Below are positions 1-12,198 of a stretch of 64,000 nt of DNA, in pieces; position 1 is the first letter of the stretch; each line of letters opens with the position of its first letter. This DNA is from Chondrosia reniformis. Lineage: Eukaryota > Porifera > Demospongiae > Chondrillida > Chondrillidae. Both the position numbers and the translations under genes were made by a program. A model generated the notes under the pieces. It saw nothing but the letters and a program-made list of their open reading frames with translations. It was not told the DNA's origin and made no database searches. The stretch is from contig OX359194.1 of NCBI GenBank assembly GCA_947172415.1, positions 4,340,001 to 4,404,000 of the forward strand, given 5' to 3'.

Positions 1-949
1 TCTAGCTAGTTGTATGCACTGGTTGTGGGTACTAGTTGCAAATAATACTTGTATGTCCTAGTTGTATATACTAGGTGTATGTACTATTTATATATACTAG
101 TTATATGTGTATGTACTAGTTATATGCAGTACTTGCGTGTACTAGTTGTATGTACTAATATTATGTACTAGGTGTATGTACTAGTTTTATGTACAATGTT
201 GTACGTACTAGTATTAGGTATACTTAATAGTTGTATGTAGTAGTTGCATGTAGTAGTTGTATGTATGAATTGTAAATACTAGTTGTATGTAATAGTTGCA
301 TGTACCAGTTATGTACCAATTGTGTGTACTAGTTGTACGTATATATTACTTGTATGTACTAGCTGTGTACTAGTTGCATATCCTAGTTTCTTGCTAGTTG
401 TATGCACTGGTTGCGTGTACTAGTTGAAAATATTACTTGTATGTCCTAGTTGTATATACTAGGTGTATGTACTATTTATATATACTTGTTATATGTGTAT
501 GTACTAGTTATATGTATTAGTTATATGCAGTACTTGTGTGTACTAATTGTATGTACTAGTTTTATGTACAAGTTGTACGTACTAGTATTAGGTATACTTA
601 ATAGTTGTATGTAATAGTTGCATGTAGTAGTTGTATGTACAAATTGTATATATTAGTTGTATGTAATAGTTGCATGTACTAGTTATGTACCAATTGTATG
701 TACTAGCTGTGTACTAGTTGCATATACTAATTTTAAGTGGTAGTTTTATGTTCATTATGAACTAGCTGTATGCACTAGTGTCTTGTTGTGCGTACTAGTT
801 GTATGGATGCATTTTATATACTCTTTCTGTGTACTAGTTGCATGTACTAGTTTCTAGTTGTATGTACTAGTTGTATGCACTGGTTGTGTGTACTAGTTGT
901 ATATATTACTTGTATCCTAGTTGTATGTACTAGGTGTATATACAATTAG
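1..949 (+). repeat. 13-bp minisatellite, proximal copy of a segmental duplication
   Basis: Degenerate tandem units close to TAGTTGTATGTAC, most with an ACTAGT core. The block matches 15323-16509 with few substitutions, except for a 238-bp insert present only in the distal copy. No coding potential is visible. Confidence 0.95.
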
Positions 950-1030
950 ACAGGCTGTGGCCTAGGTGCACCAGTGGTGAAGAAAACCCTGGGTCAACCA
1001 GAATAGGTGATTCCACTGGTGCCTTGCAGG
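950..1030 (+). mobile_element. R2-group LINE, 5' UTR stub (copy 0)
   Basis: About 80 bp match the 5' UTR of LINE copies 1 (from 5214) and 2 (from 16509), including the two halves of a 10-bp inverted repeat, GCACCAGTGG and CCACTGGTGC. The left junction with the minisatellite is identical to that of copy 2, so this is the same insertion carried along in the segmental duplication. The element body is missing and unrelated AT-rich DNA follows. Confidence 0.85.
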
Positions 1031-1275
1031 TTAATTAAGTTACATTAAGTTAAGACACATGATGAAATTTAATTTTATGAAAGGAATGTAAGTCAAATTA
1101 AATTTTATGAATTTAATCTATTAGTAATCTTGCTTGTACAGGTAAAACAGATTCAGCATAACCATAAACACAAGTAGGACATATTCCATAAGTGTATCCT
1201 TAGGTCTTATAGTAGTAACATTCCTTTGGAGGCGGGGTAACACAATATGGGGCAACACAAACAGTCCTTAAGCAT
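1031..1275. other. AT-rich non-minisatellite segment, unidentified
   Basis: About 245 bp that are neither minisatellite nor LINE. It contains imperfectly repeated AAATTTAATTTTATGAA-like words and no ORF of note. It replaces the LINE body that should follow 1030. I do not recognise it. Confidence 0.6.
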
Positions 1276-4200
1276 GCTAGCTACTAGTTGTATGTACCAG
1301 CTGTATGTACTAATTATATGTAGTACTTGTATGTACTAGGTGTATGGACTAATAACAATCTGTATTTACTAGTTGTGTGTACTAGTTTTATGTACTAGTT
1401 GTATGTAGAAGTTGTATGTAGTTATATGTACTAGTTGTATGTACTTATTGTGTGTAATTGTTGTACGTACTAGTTATATTTACTAGTTGTAGTTACTAGT
1501 TGTAGTTACTAGTTTTATGTACTAGTTGAATGTTCTGGTAACAAGATGTATGTACTAGTTGTATGTACTAGTTGTATGTACTAGTTGTATGTATTAGCTG
1601 TATATACTAATTGTATGTACTAGTTGTGTGTACTAGTTGTACCTACTTGTTGTACGTACTAGTTGTATGTTCTAGTTGTCTGTACTCGTTGTATGTAGTT
1701 GTTGTATGTACTAGCTGTATGTACTAATTGTATGTACTAGTTGTATGAACTAGTATGTAGTTTTATGTACTAGTTGTATGAACTAGTTGTATGTACTAGC
1801 TAAATGTACCAGTAACAAACCTTATTTACTAGTTGTATTTACTAGTCATATGTAGTTATATGTACTAGTTATTTGTGCTAGTTGTGTGAAATTGTTGTAC
1901 GTATATAATAGTGATATTTACTAGTTGTAGTTACTAATTGTATGTACTAGTTTTATGTACTAGTTTTTTGTAATTATATGTACTAGTTGAATGTACAAGT
2001 TGTGTGTAATTGATGTACATACTACTTATATTTACTAGTTGTAGTTACTAGTGGTATATACTAATTTTATGTACTAGTTGTATGTCCTAGTAACTAGTTG
2101 TATATACTAGTTGTATGTACTAGTTCTATGTTCTAGTTTTATGTACTAGCGGTATGTAGAAGTTGTATGTATTAGTTGTATGCACTAGTAACTATCTGTA
2201 TGTACTAGTTGTGTGCACTAGTAATTATCTGTATGTACTAGTTGTATGCAATAGTTGTATGTACTAGTTGTATGTAGTTATATGTACTTGTTGTATGTAC
2301 TAGTTGTGTGTAAGTTTTGTACGTACTAGTTATATTTACTAGTTGTAGTTACTTGTTTTATGTGCTAGTTTCATGTACTAGTTGTATGTACTAGGTGTAT
2401 GTACGAGTAAGTAGATGATGTACTAGTTATCTGTACTAGTTGTATGTCCTAGCTGTATGTACTAGTTGTATGTACTAATTATATGTACTAGTTGTATGTA
2501 CTAGTAACTAGTTGCATTTACTAGTTATATGTACCAGTTCTATGTACTAGTAGAATGTACTAGTTGTGTGTGCTAGTTGTATGTACTAGTTGTATGTACT
2601 AGTTGTATGTACTTGTTATATGTACTAGTTGTATGTACTAGCTGTATATATGTTCTAGTAAGTAGTTGTATGTACTAATTACATGTACTAGTTGTATGTA
2701 TTAGTTGTATGTCCTAGGTGTATGTACTAGTAACAATCTGTATTTACTGGTTGTATGTAGTAGTTGTATGTACTAGCTGTGCGTAATTGTTGAACGTACT
2801 AATTATATTTACTTGTTGTAGTTACTAGCTGTAAGTACTAGTTTTATGTACTGGTTGTATGCACTAGTAATTAGTTGTATGTACTAGGTGTATGTATTAG
2901 TTCTAAGTACTAGTTTTATGTACTAATTGTATGTAGAAGTTGTAAGTATTAGTTGTATATATGTACTAGGTGTATGTAGTTATATATACTAATTGTATGT
3001 ACTTATTGTGTGTAATTGTTGTACATACTAGTTATATTTATAGTTGTAGTTACTAGTTACAAGTTTTATGTACTAGTTGTGTGTACTTGTTGTATGTAGT
3101 AGTTGTGTGTACTAGCTGTGTGTACTAATTATATGTACTAATTGTATGTTATGGCATGTAGTTATATGTACTAGTTGTATGTTCTAGTTGTATGTACTAG
3201 GTGTATGTACTAGTAACAATCTGTATTTACTAGTTGTATTTACTAGTTGTATGTCCTAGTTTTATGTACTAGTTTTCTGTAGTAGTTGTGTGTAATTGTT
3301 GTACGTACTAGTTATATTTACTAGTTGTAGTTACTAGTTGTAGTTACTTGTTGTATGTATTAGTTTTATGTACTAGTTGTATGTAGTTATATGGAGTAGT
3401 TGTATGTGGTAGTTTTGTGTACTAGGTGTATGTACTAGTAACAATCCGTATTTACTAGTTGTATTTACTAGTTGTATGTCCTAGTTTTATGTACTAGTTT
3501 TCTGTAGTAGTTGTGTGTAATTGTTGTACGTACTAGTTTTATTTACTAGTTGTAGTTACTAGTTTTATGTACTAGTTTTATGTATTAGTTGTATGTACTA
3601 GTAACTAGTTATATGTACTAGTTCTATGTACTAGTTCTATGTACTAGTTTAATGTACTAGTTTTATGTAGAAGTTGTATGTACTAGTTGTAAGTATTAGT
3701 AACTATCTGTATGTACTAGTTGTATGTACTAGTTGTATGTACTAATTGTATGTACTAATTGTATGTATGTACTAGTAAGTAATTGCATATATTAGTTATA
3801 TGAACTTATTGTATGAACTAGTTGTATATACTAGGTGTATTTACTAGTTTTTTGTAATTGTTGTATGTACCACTTATATTTACTAGTTGTAGTTACTAGT
3901 TGTATGTACTAGTAACTAGATGTATGTTCTATTTGTATGTAATAGTTATAGGTTCTTTATAGTACTAGTTATAGTGGGTACTAGGTAAGTACAAGTTGTA
4001 GGTACTACCTGTTTGAACAATTTGTACGTACTAATTTCATGTACTATTTGTATGTACTAATTGTATACACTAATTATTTGTTCTAGTTGTATGTACTACT
4101 TGTATGTACTCGTTATGTACTAATTGTATGTACTAGTTGTATGTACTAGTAAGTAGTTGCATGTACTAGTTATCTGTACTAGTTGTATGTACTAAGTGTA

Positions 4201-5015
4201 TGTACTAGTAACAATCTGTATTTACTAGTTGTATGAACTAATTGTATGTACTAGGTGTATGTAGTAGTAAATAGCTGCATGTACTAGTTATATGTACTAG
4301 TTTTGTGTACTAATTGTATCCACTAATTATATATACTAGTTGTATATACTAGTTGTATGTACTAGTTATGTACCACTTGCATGCACTAGTTGTATGTAGT
4401 AGTTGTAAGTACTATATATATGTTCTAGTTATATGTGTATGTGCTAGTTTTATGTAGTAGTTGTGTGTATTAGTTTTAAGTAATAGGTGTATGTACTCAT
4501 TGTATGAACTAGTGTTTTGAACTAGTACTAGTTGTATTAACTAATTGTTGGTACTAGTTTTGTGTACTGCTTGTATGTAGTCATTATGAACCAATTGTAT
4601 GTTCTAGTTGTATGTATTAGCTATGTACTAATTGTATGTACTAGTGGTAAGTAGTATTTTTATGTAATAATTGTAAGAACTAGTTGTGTGTACTATTTAC
4701 TAGGTGTATGTACTATATATATGTACTAATTTTATGTGTAAGTACTGATTATATGTACTTATTTTGTGTAATTGTTGTATATACTAGTTGTGTGCACTAG
4801 TTGTATGTACTACTTGTGTGTACTAGTTTTATGTACTAGTTGTATGTAATAGTTGTATGTACTAGTAGTATGTACTAAGTGTGTGTACTAGTTGTATGTA
4901 CCAGTTCTATGTACTAGTTCTATGTAGTAGTTGCTAGTTGAACTAGTTCTATATAATATTTGTAGTTCTAGTTGTATGAACTAGTTGTATTTACTAGTTG
5001 TATGTATAGTTGAAT
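1276..5015 (+). repeat. 13-bp minisatellite array
   Basis: Long uniform-orientation array of TAGTTGTATGTAC variants. Recurrent longer words, for example units with AACAATCTGTATTTACTAG near 1347, 1815, 2730, 3220 and 3440, show higher-order organisation. I see nothing else in it. Confidence 0.95.
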
Positions 5016-5022
5016 GTCGTGG

Positions 5023-5136
5023 GAATTGGAGGCTGTGGTTCTGTGCTGACAAGAGGATGGGTATTGTCCAGTTCAACCCCCCGACGGAGCAGGGTGCTTA
5101 GCCCTTTATGTGGCATCCTGTGGCTAAATCAGCCTC
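5023..5136 (+). ncRNA. HDV-like self-cleaving ribozyme at the LINE 5' end
   Basis: A nested double-pseudoknot order can be drawn. P1 is 5023-5029 (GAATTGG) with 5068-5074 (CCAGTTC), 7 bp with one wobble. P3 is CAA 5050-5052 with TTG 5064-5066. P4 is 5090-5097 (CAGGGTGC) with 5113-5120 (GCATCCTG). P2 is either GGCTG 5031-5035 with CAGCC 5130-5134, or GCTGA 5045-5049 with TCAGC 5129-5133. The J4/2 strand reads TGGCTAAA (5121-5128), the same GGCTAA word as in antigenomic HDV, which makes C5124 the candidate catalytic cytosine. CC after P1 and GG in L3 could form P1.1. R2-group LINEs are known to release their 5' end with HDV-like ribozymes. The fold was drawn by hand; activity is inferred. Confidence 0.62.
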
Positions 5137-5230
5137 CTTGCCAGTATGGGCTAACCCCCCGTCTGGCAGCTTCACTGGGTTACGTTACGTCACGAGAATT
5201 AAAATTTTTAAGACAGGCTGTGGCCTAGGT

Positions 5231-5285
5231 GCACCAGTGGTGAAGAAAACCCTGGGTCAACCAGAATAGGTGATTCCACTGGTGC
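5231..5285 (+). other. 10-bp stem-loop in the LINE 5' UTR
   Basis: GCACCAGTGG (5231-5240) is perfectly complementary to CCACTGGTGC (5276-5285). The pair is conserved in copies 0 and 2. It lies about 50 nt upstream of the first ATG, so it may be an RNA structure of the 5' UTR. Its role is unknown. Confidence 0.6.
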
Positions 5286-5331
5286 CTCGCAGGTAGATGT
5301 ACCTGAATGTAATAGCCTTTCTTCAATCCCC

Positions 5332-8017
5332 ATGATGAGCCAACCAGCCCTATGGACTGAGGAAATGGTTAGGGCACTAATTGATTGCTATGAGCGATCT
5401 GAACCCAAAAGAGGTGGCTATCAGAAGTGTTTAGAGCAGGAATGGCTGAGCAAATACCCACATTTGCCTCAGACGGGTCGAACCCTTGCCTTCCAAGCCA
5501 AAAGGAACTTGGTAGGAGACGGAGTACTGCAAGTAACTGGTAGCCGAGATTTAGATTTGGTTAATGATGCACCGCAAGGTACCTCTAGAAGGAGAAGGAT
5601 CCAAGGGGTGATCTGGAACCTTCAGAGGAATAATATCCTCATGGAGCTCTACCGAGAAAGTAAGCCCATGGAAAAGGGATATGCCGAGCGGTTGTACCAG
5701 GCTTGGAATGCTAAAATGCCAGACCATAAAACCACAAAGGTAGCGCTAACTACGAGAATTTGTAGAATCCAAAGAGGTCAAGGTCTCTCGAGACTAAACC
5801 TTGTGGAACCTGACTCTCGTGGTTTAGCCACCCTAACTGAGACTGTGGAGGAAGGTGTGGGAGCCCAGGGAGAGGGGCAGTTTCACCAAGTCACAGGCTG
5901 TGACTGAACAAAATGGTCAACTGCCTGCAGCCACTGCTGAAACTCCTACAAATGATCATCCTAGTCCAAGGATAAGTGGCAATGATCAACTGATGCAACT
6001 TTTAGGCAAAGCAAAAGATGCCTGTCTCCGAAAGAAACCTGGAGATTTCTCTGATAGAAAACCCTGTGGGGCGGTGCGGTTCAACCATTTTGATACGGCA
6101 CTGCTTCAGGAGGCCAATGATTGGGTGGAGAAAGAGTGGCAGGAAGGCCCTAGGTTGGCCTGGCACCTGAACTGCCTGGTCTACTCTGTTGCTATGGCTG
6201 TGAGGGGAAAACAACCAACGAATCACAGCCATGCAACCAGGGAAGGAAATCAGATAATCAGAAGGGAAGTAAGAGACAGGGAGGTCATAAAAGTGACAGG
6301 AAGGCCAAGGGCCTAAGGTTTAGAAGACTGCTTGCCCGGTTGGATGTGGAAATAGCGCGTCAACAGAATAATAATCCTATGACCAAATGCCAGAAAGTAC
6401 TCTGAAGAAAGCTTAGGAGGGAGTTCCATTCATTAAACCTGAATGTGCTGATCTGAGCTGGAGACAAGACACTGGGGAAACTCAGGGTCTGGACCCTACA
6501 AGAGCAAAGATCGGTTGAACGCAGGAAATTCCAGGAAAAAAACACCTTTGGAATACCCAAAGGAAGTTCCTGATGAATGGCAATGTTCCAACCTCCAATG
6601 AAGCTCCCTCAATTGAGGTAGTAAGAGACTTTTGGACAAAGACAACACTGAACGCAGTGAAGAATCCATAAGGAGCCTTGAAAAAGGTACTACTTATAAG
6701 TACCTAGGGATAGAACAACAGTTTGAGGTAGATGACAGCAAGGTCAAAGCTTGCTTGATCAACAAATTGAGGAGAAGACTCCACAAAGTGTGGGACTCTC
6801 ACCTCAATGGTAAGAATGCTGCAGAAGCCTCTAACATGTTGTGTGCCTCTCTATTGAGATACACTTACCCAGTTTTGAAGTGGACTCAAAGTGAGCTTCC
6901 AAAACTGGACCGAATGGTGAGAAAGATCATGAGAAAGTACCAGTGTCATCAATATAACTCTGCCATGAAAGAGTGAATTTGCCTCGCTCTCAAGGTGGTA
7001 GAGGGCTCTGTAGTTTTCCTCTGGATCACGACAGGGCTGTTGTGAATCTGGCAAGATACCTCCATACTGTCAATGATCCACTCACAGCTGTTGTGGTTAA
7101 ACACCAAAAGTGGCTGGAGTGCTCAAAGCAGAGGAGGACCGTCTTGAAAGAAGCCTGATTGATACTGGGAAGCCATGGAATAGAACTAGAACTGGAAATG
7201 GGGCTAAGGACAGATCCCTCACAAAATGGTGTAAGAGAATGGGGGAGAGTGGCACGTGAGCTCCGGGAGGCTCAGACTAGAAAGGTTAAAAAGTAACCTA
7301 GCCGAAAAGTCTCACCAGGGCTCACACAACAAAAAAGTCACAAATAGTGAGTCTTATGTGTGGCTTTCGGAGGGGAGACTCAGACCTCAAACTGAGGCTC
7401 TGATTCTTGCAGCCCAAGATGATGTGCTGCACACTAGGTGGTACCAAAATAGGACACTAAACATGTGTGAGCCCAAGGGACTTTCTCTCTACAAAGAGAG
7501 ACATGACTGGGCAATACTGATAGTGTTGTGGAGACTGTTGAAAGAATATGGATTCAAGCAGGAAGAGCCCTGGTACAAACTAGAAGCAAAACCAATCTAT
7601 GAGAATAGGTCTGTCAAAATCTTGTGGGATCCTAGTATCCCTACAGATGATGAAATGACAGAAAGAAGGCCAGACTTAGTGGTTGAGGATCGACTATGTA
7701 AGTCCATCTACATTATTGAGATGTCAGTTCCTACTGACAGCAATATTAATGGAAGATGGCAAGAGAAGTTCCAAAAGTACCAGAAGCTGGCGACTGATAT
7801 GAGGAAACAATTTAGGGGCTACCGAATTAAGGTAGTCCTGATGATAATTGGTGCTTTGGGGACAGTGGAGATGCTCCTGGAAGATCTAAGGGGAATTCCA
7901 AAGCTGTCAAAAAGTGCAGTAGAAGTGATGAGAGGGATGCAGAGAACTGTTTTCTGCTCGGCTGTAAGGATATTGAGGCGACATCTATCTGTTGAGGGAT
8001 TGGGGCCTGAACGATAA
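5332..8017 (+). pseudogene. R2-group LINE ORF, copy 1 (deleted and frameshifted)
   Basis: The retrotransposon polyprotein starts at tandem ATGs (5332). Residues 8-60 and about 91-150 form two similar Myb/SANT-like helical repeats, each with a leading W, then an acidic and aromatic spacing with GY, then W and P. These are presumably DNA-binding. A frameshift near 5880 moves coding to the 5855-6316 frame, then stops near 6404 and 6454 break a basic linker. A deletion removes the RT core, including YMDD. Coding resumes at 6632 in the RT thumb region, shifts at 6975, meets a stop at 7156, and ends in the endonuclease domain (7256-8017) with RPD and IIEMSVP motifs. The CCHC knuckle is deleted in frame. 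This is not a functional gene. Confidence 0.88.
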
Positions 8018-8224
8018 GTAGTCCTGTCCCATTCCTTGCCTGTCGACCTCTGGAAAGCAGTGGTGGATTTGTGTATGGAGGTACTCCCGCCTATTATGAC
8101 GGTCAACTTTGGCCCGACGTGCACCTGTCTGCTGCTGCTGGAAGGAGGCAAAGCCAAGGCTTCTGGCTAAAAACCCAAAGAAAGGAAAACATAACTGACT
8201 GAGGGTTGTCCAAGCGAGATATTC

Positions 8225-8248
8225 CTTGCCTTAGTAAACTAAGGCAAG
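8225..8248 (+). other. 3' UTR hairpin of LINE copy 1
   Basis: CTTGCCTTAG and CTAAGGCAAG form a perfect 10-bp stem with a TAAA loop, about 40 nt before the element end. Copy 4 keeps it (59799-59822, loop TACA) and copy 2 has a weakened version near 19936. In R2-group LINEs the protein recognises 3' UTR structure to prime reverse transcription, so a similar role is plausible here. Confidence 0.6.
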
Positions 8249-8287
8249 AAGTAACAAGGTTCTCCATTAAGGCTTTTGTTTCTAAAG

Positions 8288-8533
8288 TTAAACGCTTTAC
8301 ACGATCAGTATTGAAAGTTAGAGAAATATTCGCAGGCTTCACTAATGGTCCACAATTATCGAAATACCTTCTGTATGCTTCACTGTTATAGATATTTTCA
8401 ACCGCATTTCCCATCAGTTTGTGTTTGTATTGTTATTTTCCTTACAAACAATTTCTGATTCCATCAGGTTTGAAGCTGTTCAGTTAATGGCATCATAGGA
8501 AATATGGACTATCTGTCGATTTTGCACCACAAG
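8288..8533. other. Unidentified single-copy segment after LINE copy 1
   Basis: About 245 bp of non-minisatellite DNA lie between the LINE 3' end and the array. The other 3'-complete LINE copies pass straight into minisatellite, so this may be a separate insertion or original flank. No coding, ribozyme or repeat signature was recognised. Confidence 0.5.
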
Positions 8534-11500
8534 TACTAATTTTGTACTTATTGTATGTACTATGTGTATATACTATTTGTATGTACTAGTACTAGCTATA
8601 GTTTTAAGTTGTGTGTACTAGTTGCATCTACTAGTTGTAGGTGCTAATTGTATACACTAGTTGTATGTATTAGTCTTATGTACTAGTTGTATGTACAAGT
8701 TTCATGCAGTAGTTGTTTGTACTAGTTGTGTGTACTAGATTTACGTACTAGAACTAGTTAGTTGTAGGTACTAGTTATATTTTCTTGTTGTAGGTTTAAG
8801 TTGTATGTTCCAGTTGTGTGCACTAGTTGTTGCTTCTAGTTATATGTATATATTCTTTCTATGTACCAGTTGTATGTACCAGTTACTAGTTGTAGATACT
8901 AGATACATTTTCTAGTCATATGTACTTGTTGTATGTATTAAGTATATGTACTAGTTAATGGACTAGTGGTATGTACTAGGTGAACGTACAAGTTGTATGT
9001 ACTAGTTGTATGTACTATAGATGAATGTACTAGATGTGTACTTTGTACCAGTTCTATGTATTATATACTTGCATGTCCTAGTTTTATGTACTAGTTATAT
9101 GTATTAGTTGTATGTACTATGTATGTGGACTAGTTTAATGTTACAGTTGTATGAACTGTTTGTATATACTAGTTGTATACACTAGTTGTGTGTACTAGTT
9201 CTATGTACTCATTAGTAGTTGTATTTACTAGTTGTGTAGACTTGTTGTATGTACTAGGTTGTATGTACTAATACTTGTTATACTTACTAGTCGCAGGGAA
9301 AAGTTGTGTATACTAGTTGTATGTACTACTACTAGTTATATTTACTAGCTTTAGTTATTAGTTTTATGTATTATTTGTAATTAATAGTTGTATGTACTAG
9401 TTGTATTTACTAGTTGTATATACTAGATATATGTACTAGTAACAATCTGTATTTACTAGTTGTATGTACCAGTTGTATGTACTAGTTGTATGTACTAGTT
9501 GTATGTACTAGTTGTGTATAATTGTTGTACATACTAGTTATATTTACTAGTTGTAGTTAATAGTTGTATGTACTAGTTTTATGTTCTAGTTGTATGCACT
9601 AGTAACTAGTTGTATGTACTAGTTGTGTTTACTAGTTCTATATACTAGTTTTATGTACTAGTTGTGTGTAAAAGTTGTATATACTAGTTGTATGTACTAG
9701 TAAATATCTGTATGTACTAGTTGTATGTACTAGTTGTTTGCAGTTATATGTACTAGTTGTGTGTACTAGTTGTGTGTAATTTTTGTACGTACAAGCTATA
9801 TTTACTAGTTGTAGTTACTAGTTGTAGTTTTAGTACACTAATAGCTAGTTGTATATACTAGATCTATGTACTAGTTCTATGTACTAGTTTAATGTACTAG
9901 TTGTATGTAGAAGTTGTATGTACTAGTTATATGTACTAGTAACTATCTGTATGTATTAGTTGTAAGCACTAGTTGTATGTACTAGTTGTATGTAGTTATA
10001 TATACTAGTTGTATGTCCTAGTTGTGTGTACTAGTTTTATGTATTAGGTGTATGTCCTAGTAACTAGTTTTATGTACTAGTTGTATGTACTAGTTGTATG
10101 TACTAGTTTTATGTACTAGTTCTATGTACTACTTTAATGTACTAGTTGTATGTAGAAGTGGTATGAACTAGTTGTGTGTAATGTTTGTAAGTACTAGTCA
10201 TATGTGCTGGTTTTAGTGACTAGTTTTATGTACTAGTTGTATGTATAAGTTGTAGTACTAGTTTTATGTACTATATAGTGGTATGTACTGTTGTGTCCAC
10301 TAGTTGTTTGGACTGGTTATATGTACTAGTTTTATGTACTAGTTCTATGTACTAGTTGCTAGTTGAGTGTAGTAGTTTAATGTTCTCATTCTATGAACTA
10401 GTTCTATATAATATTTGTAGTTCTAGTTTTATGAACTAGTTGTATTTACTAGTTGTATGTATATCTTAGTTTTTTGTACTAATTGCATGTACCAATTGTA
10501 TGTACTATTTGTATGGACTAGTACTAGCTATAGTTTTAAGTTGTGTGTACTATATAGTTGTATTTACTAGTTGTAGGTGCTAATTGTTTACACTAGTTGT
10601 ATATATTAGTTGCATGCAGTAGTTGTATTTACTAGTTGTGTGTACTAGATTTAAGTACTAGAACTAGTTATGTTTGCTAGTTGTAGTTACTTGTTAAATT
10701 TTGCTTGTTGTAGGTTCTAGTTGTATGTACTAGTTGTACGTACTAGTTGTAGTTACTGATTGTATGTACTAGTTGTATGTACTTGTTGTATGTACTAGTT
10801 CTATGTACTAGTTCTATGTACTGGTTACTAGTTGAATGTACTAGTTTTATGTTCTCATTCTATGAACTACTTCTATATAACCTTTGCAGTTTTAGTTGTA
10901 TGAACTAGTTGTATGTACTAGTTGTATGTATATCCTAGTTGTTTGTACTAATTGTATGTACTAATTGTATGTACTATGTGTATGTTCTATTTGTATGTAC
11001 TAGTACCAGCTATAGTTTTAAGTTGTGTGTACTAGTTGTATCTACTAGTTGTATGTGCTAATTGTATACACTAGTTGTATGTATTAGTCTTATGTGCTAG
11101 TTGTATGTACTAGTTGTGTGTACTAGTTGCATGCACTAGTTATATGTACTAGTTTTATTTAATAGTTGTATGTACTAATTGTATGTACTAGTTTTATGGA
11201 CTAGTACATACAGCTCTAGTACATACAACTAGTAGATACAACAAGTACATACAACTAATACATACAACTTGTACATAACTAGTACATACAACTGGTACAT
11301 ATAACTAGTTATAGGTACTAATTATATGTACTAATTTTATGTAATAGTTGTAAGTACTAGTTGTATGTACTAGTTGCATATAAAAGTTGTATGTACTAGT
11401 TCTAGGGACTACTTGTATGTACTCGTTCCTAGTTGTATGTTCTAGTTGTAAGGACTAGTTTTATGTACTAGTTGAAAGTGCTAGTTGTATAAAATAGTCA

Positions 11501-12188
11501 TATGTACTAGTTATATGTACTAGTTGTATGTACTAGGTATATATACTAGTTATATATATATAATAGTTAAATACTACTTGTATGTACTAGCTAAAATACT
11601 AGCTGTATATACTAGTTGTATGTACTAGTTGTATGTACTAGTTGTAGGAACTGATTGTATGTAATTTACTAGTTGTATGTACCATTACTAGTTATATTTA
11701 CACGTTGAAGATCCTAAATGTACGTGCTAGTTGTATGAACTAGATTTATGGATTAGCTGAATGTACTAGTTGTATGTACTAGTTATATTTATTAGTTGTA
11801 TTAACTAGTTATATTTACTAGGTGCATTGACTAGTTGTATGTACCAGTACTAGGTTTATTTACCAGTTTTAGGTTCAAGTTGTATGTACAGGTTTATGTA
11901 ATAGTTGTATGTGCTGATTGAATGTGCTAGTTGTATTAACCAGCTTTATGCACTTTTTATGTACTAGTTGTATGAACTAGTTGTATGAACTAGTTGTAGG
12001 TACTACTACTGGATAATATTAAATAGTTGTATGTACTAGGTGTATGTACTAGTTATACGTACTAGTTATATGTACTAGTTGTATGTACTACTTCTATGTA
12101 CTAGTTGAAATACTAATTATATGTTCTGGTTTTATGTGCTATTTGTATGTACTATTTGCATGTACTAGTTATATTTACTAGCTGTATA
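8534..12188 (+). repeat. 13-bp minisatellite array
   Basis: Forward-orientation array with higher-order blocks. For example, the stretch around TATGTACTAGTACTAGCTATAG recurs near 8580, 10510 and 11000. It contains one short inverted patch at 11203-11304. Confidence 0.95.
11203..11304 (-). repeat. Short inverted minisatellite patch
   Basis: About eight units read AGTACATACAACT, the reverse complement of the surrounding array, and then the forward orientation resumes at 11305. This is a local strand switch with no inserted element. Confidence 0.85.
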
Positions 12189-12198
12189 TACCGGTACT

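Larger units (their letters stand above)
5016..8287 (+). mobile_element. R2-group (restriction-like endonuclease) LINE, copy 1
   Basis: The only copy that keeps the 5' end. It has a 5' UTR with a probable HDV-like ribozyme, an ORF region from 5332 to 8017, and a 3' UTR ending near GGCTTTTGTTTCTAAAG. The 5' junction follows the minisatellite directly, give or take a few bases. Compared with copy 4 it has lost about 1,020 bp covering the RT palm (junction near 6644) and about 70 bp covering the CCHC knuckle (near 7455). It also carries frameshifts and stops. Non-repeat DNA of unknown origin follows the 3' end. Confidence 0.9.

Noticed and set aside
1276-5015. Tandem array as a CRISPR locus
   Set aside because: The units are contiguous 13-mers without constant repeats separated by unique spacers, no cas-like genes are present, and the context is eukaryotic.
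5010-5228. 72-codon forward ORF over the LINE 5' UTR
   Set aside because: It covers the ribozyme region, shows no domain, and is not shared with other copies.
8206-8391. Short ORF over the 3' end of LINE copy 1
   Set aside because: It runs from the 3' UTR hairpin into unrelated flank, with no conserved protein.
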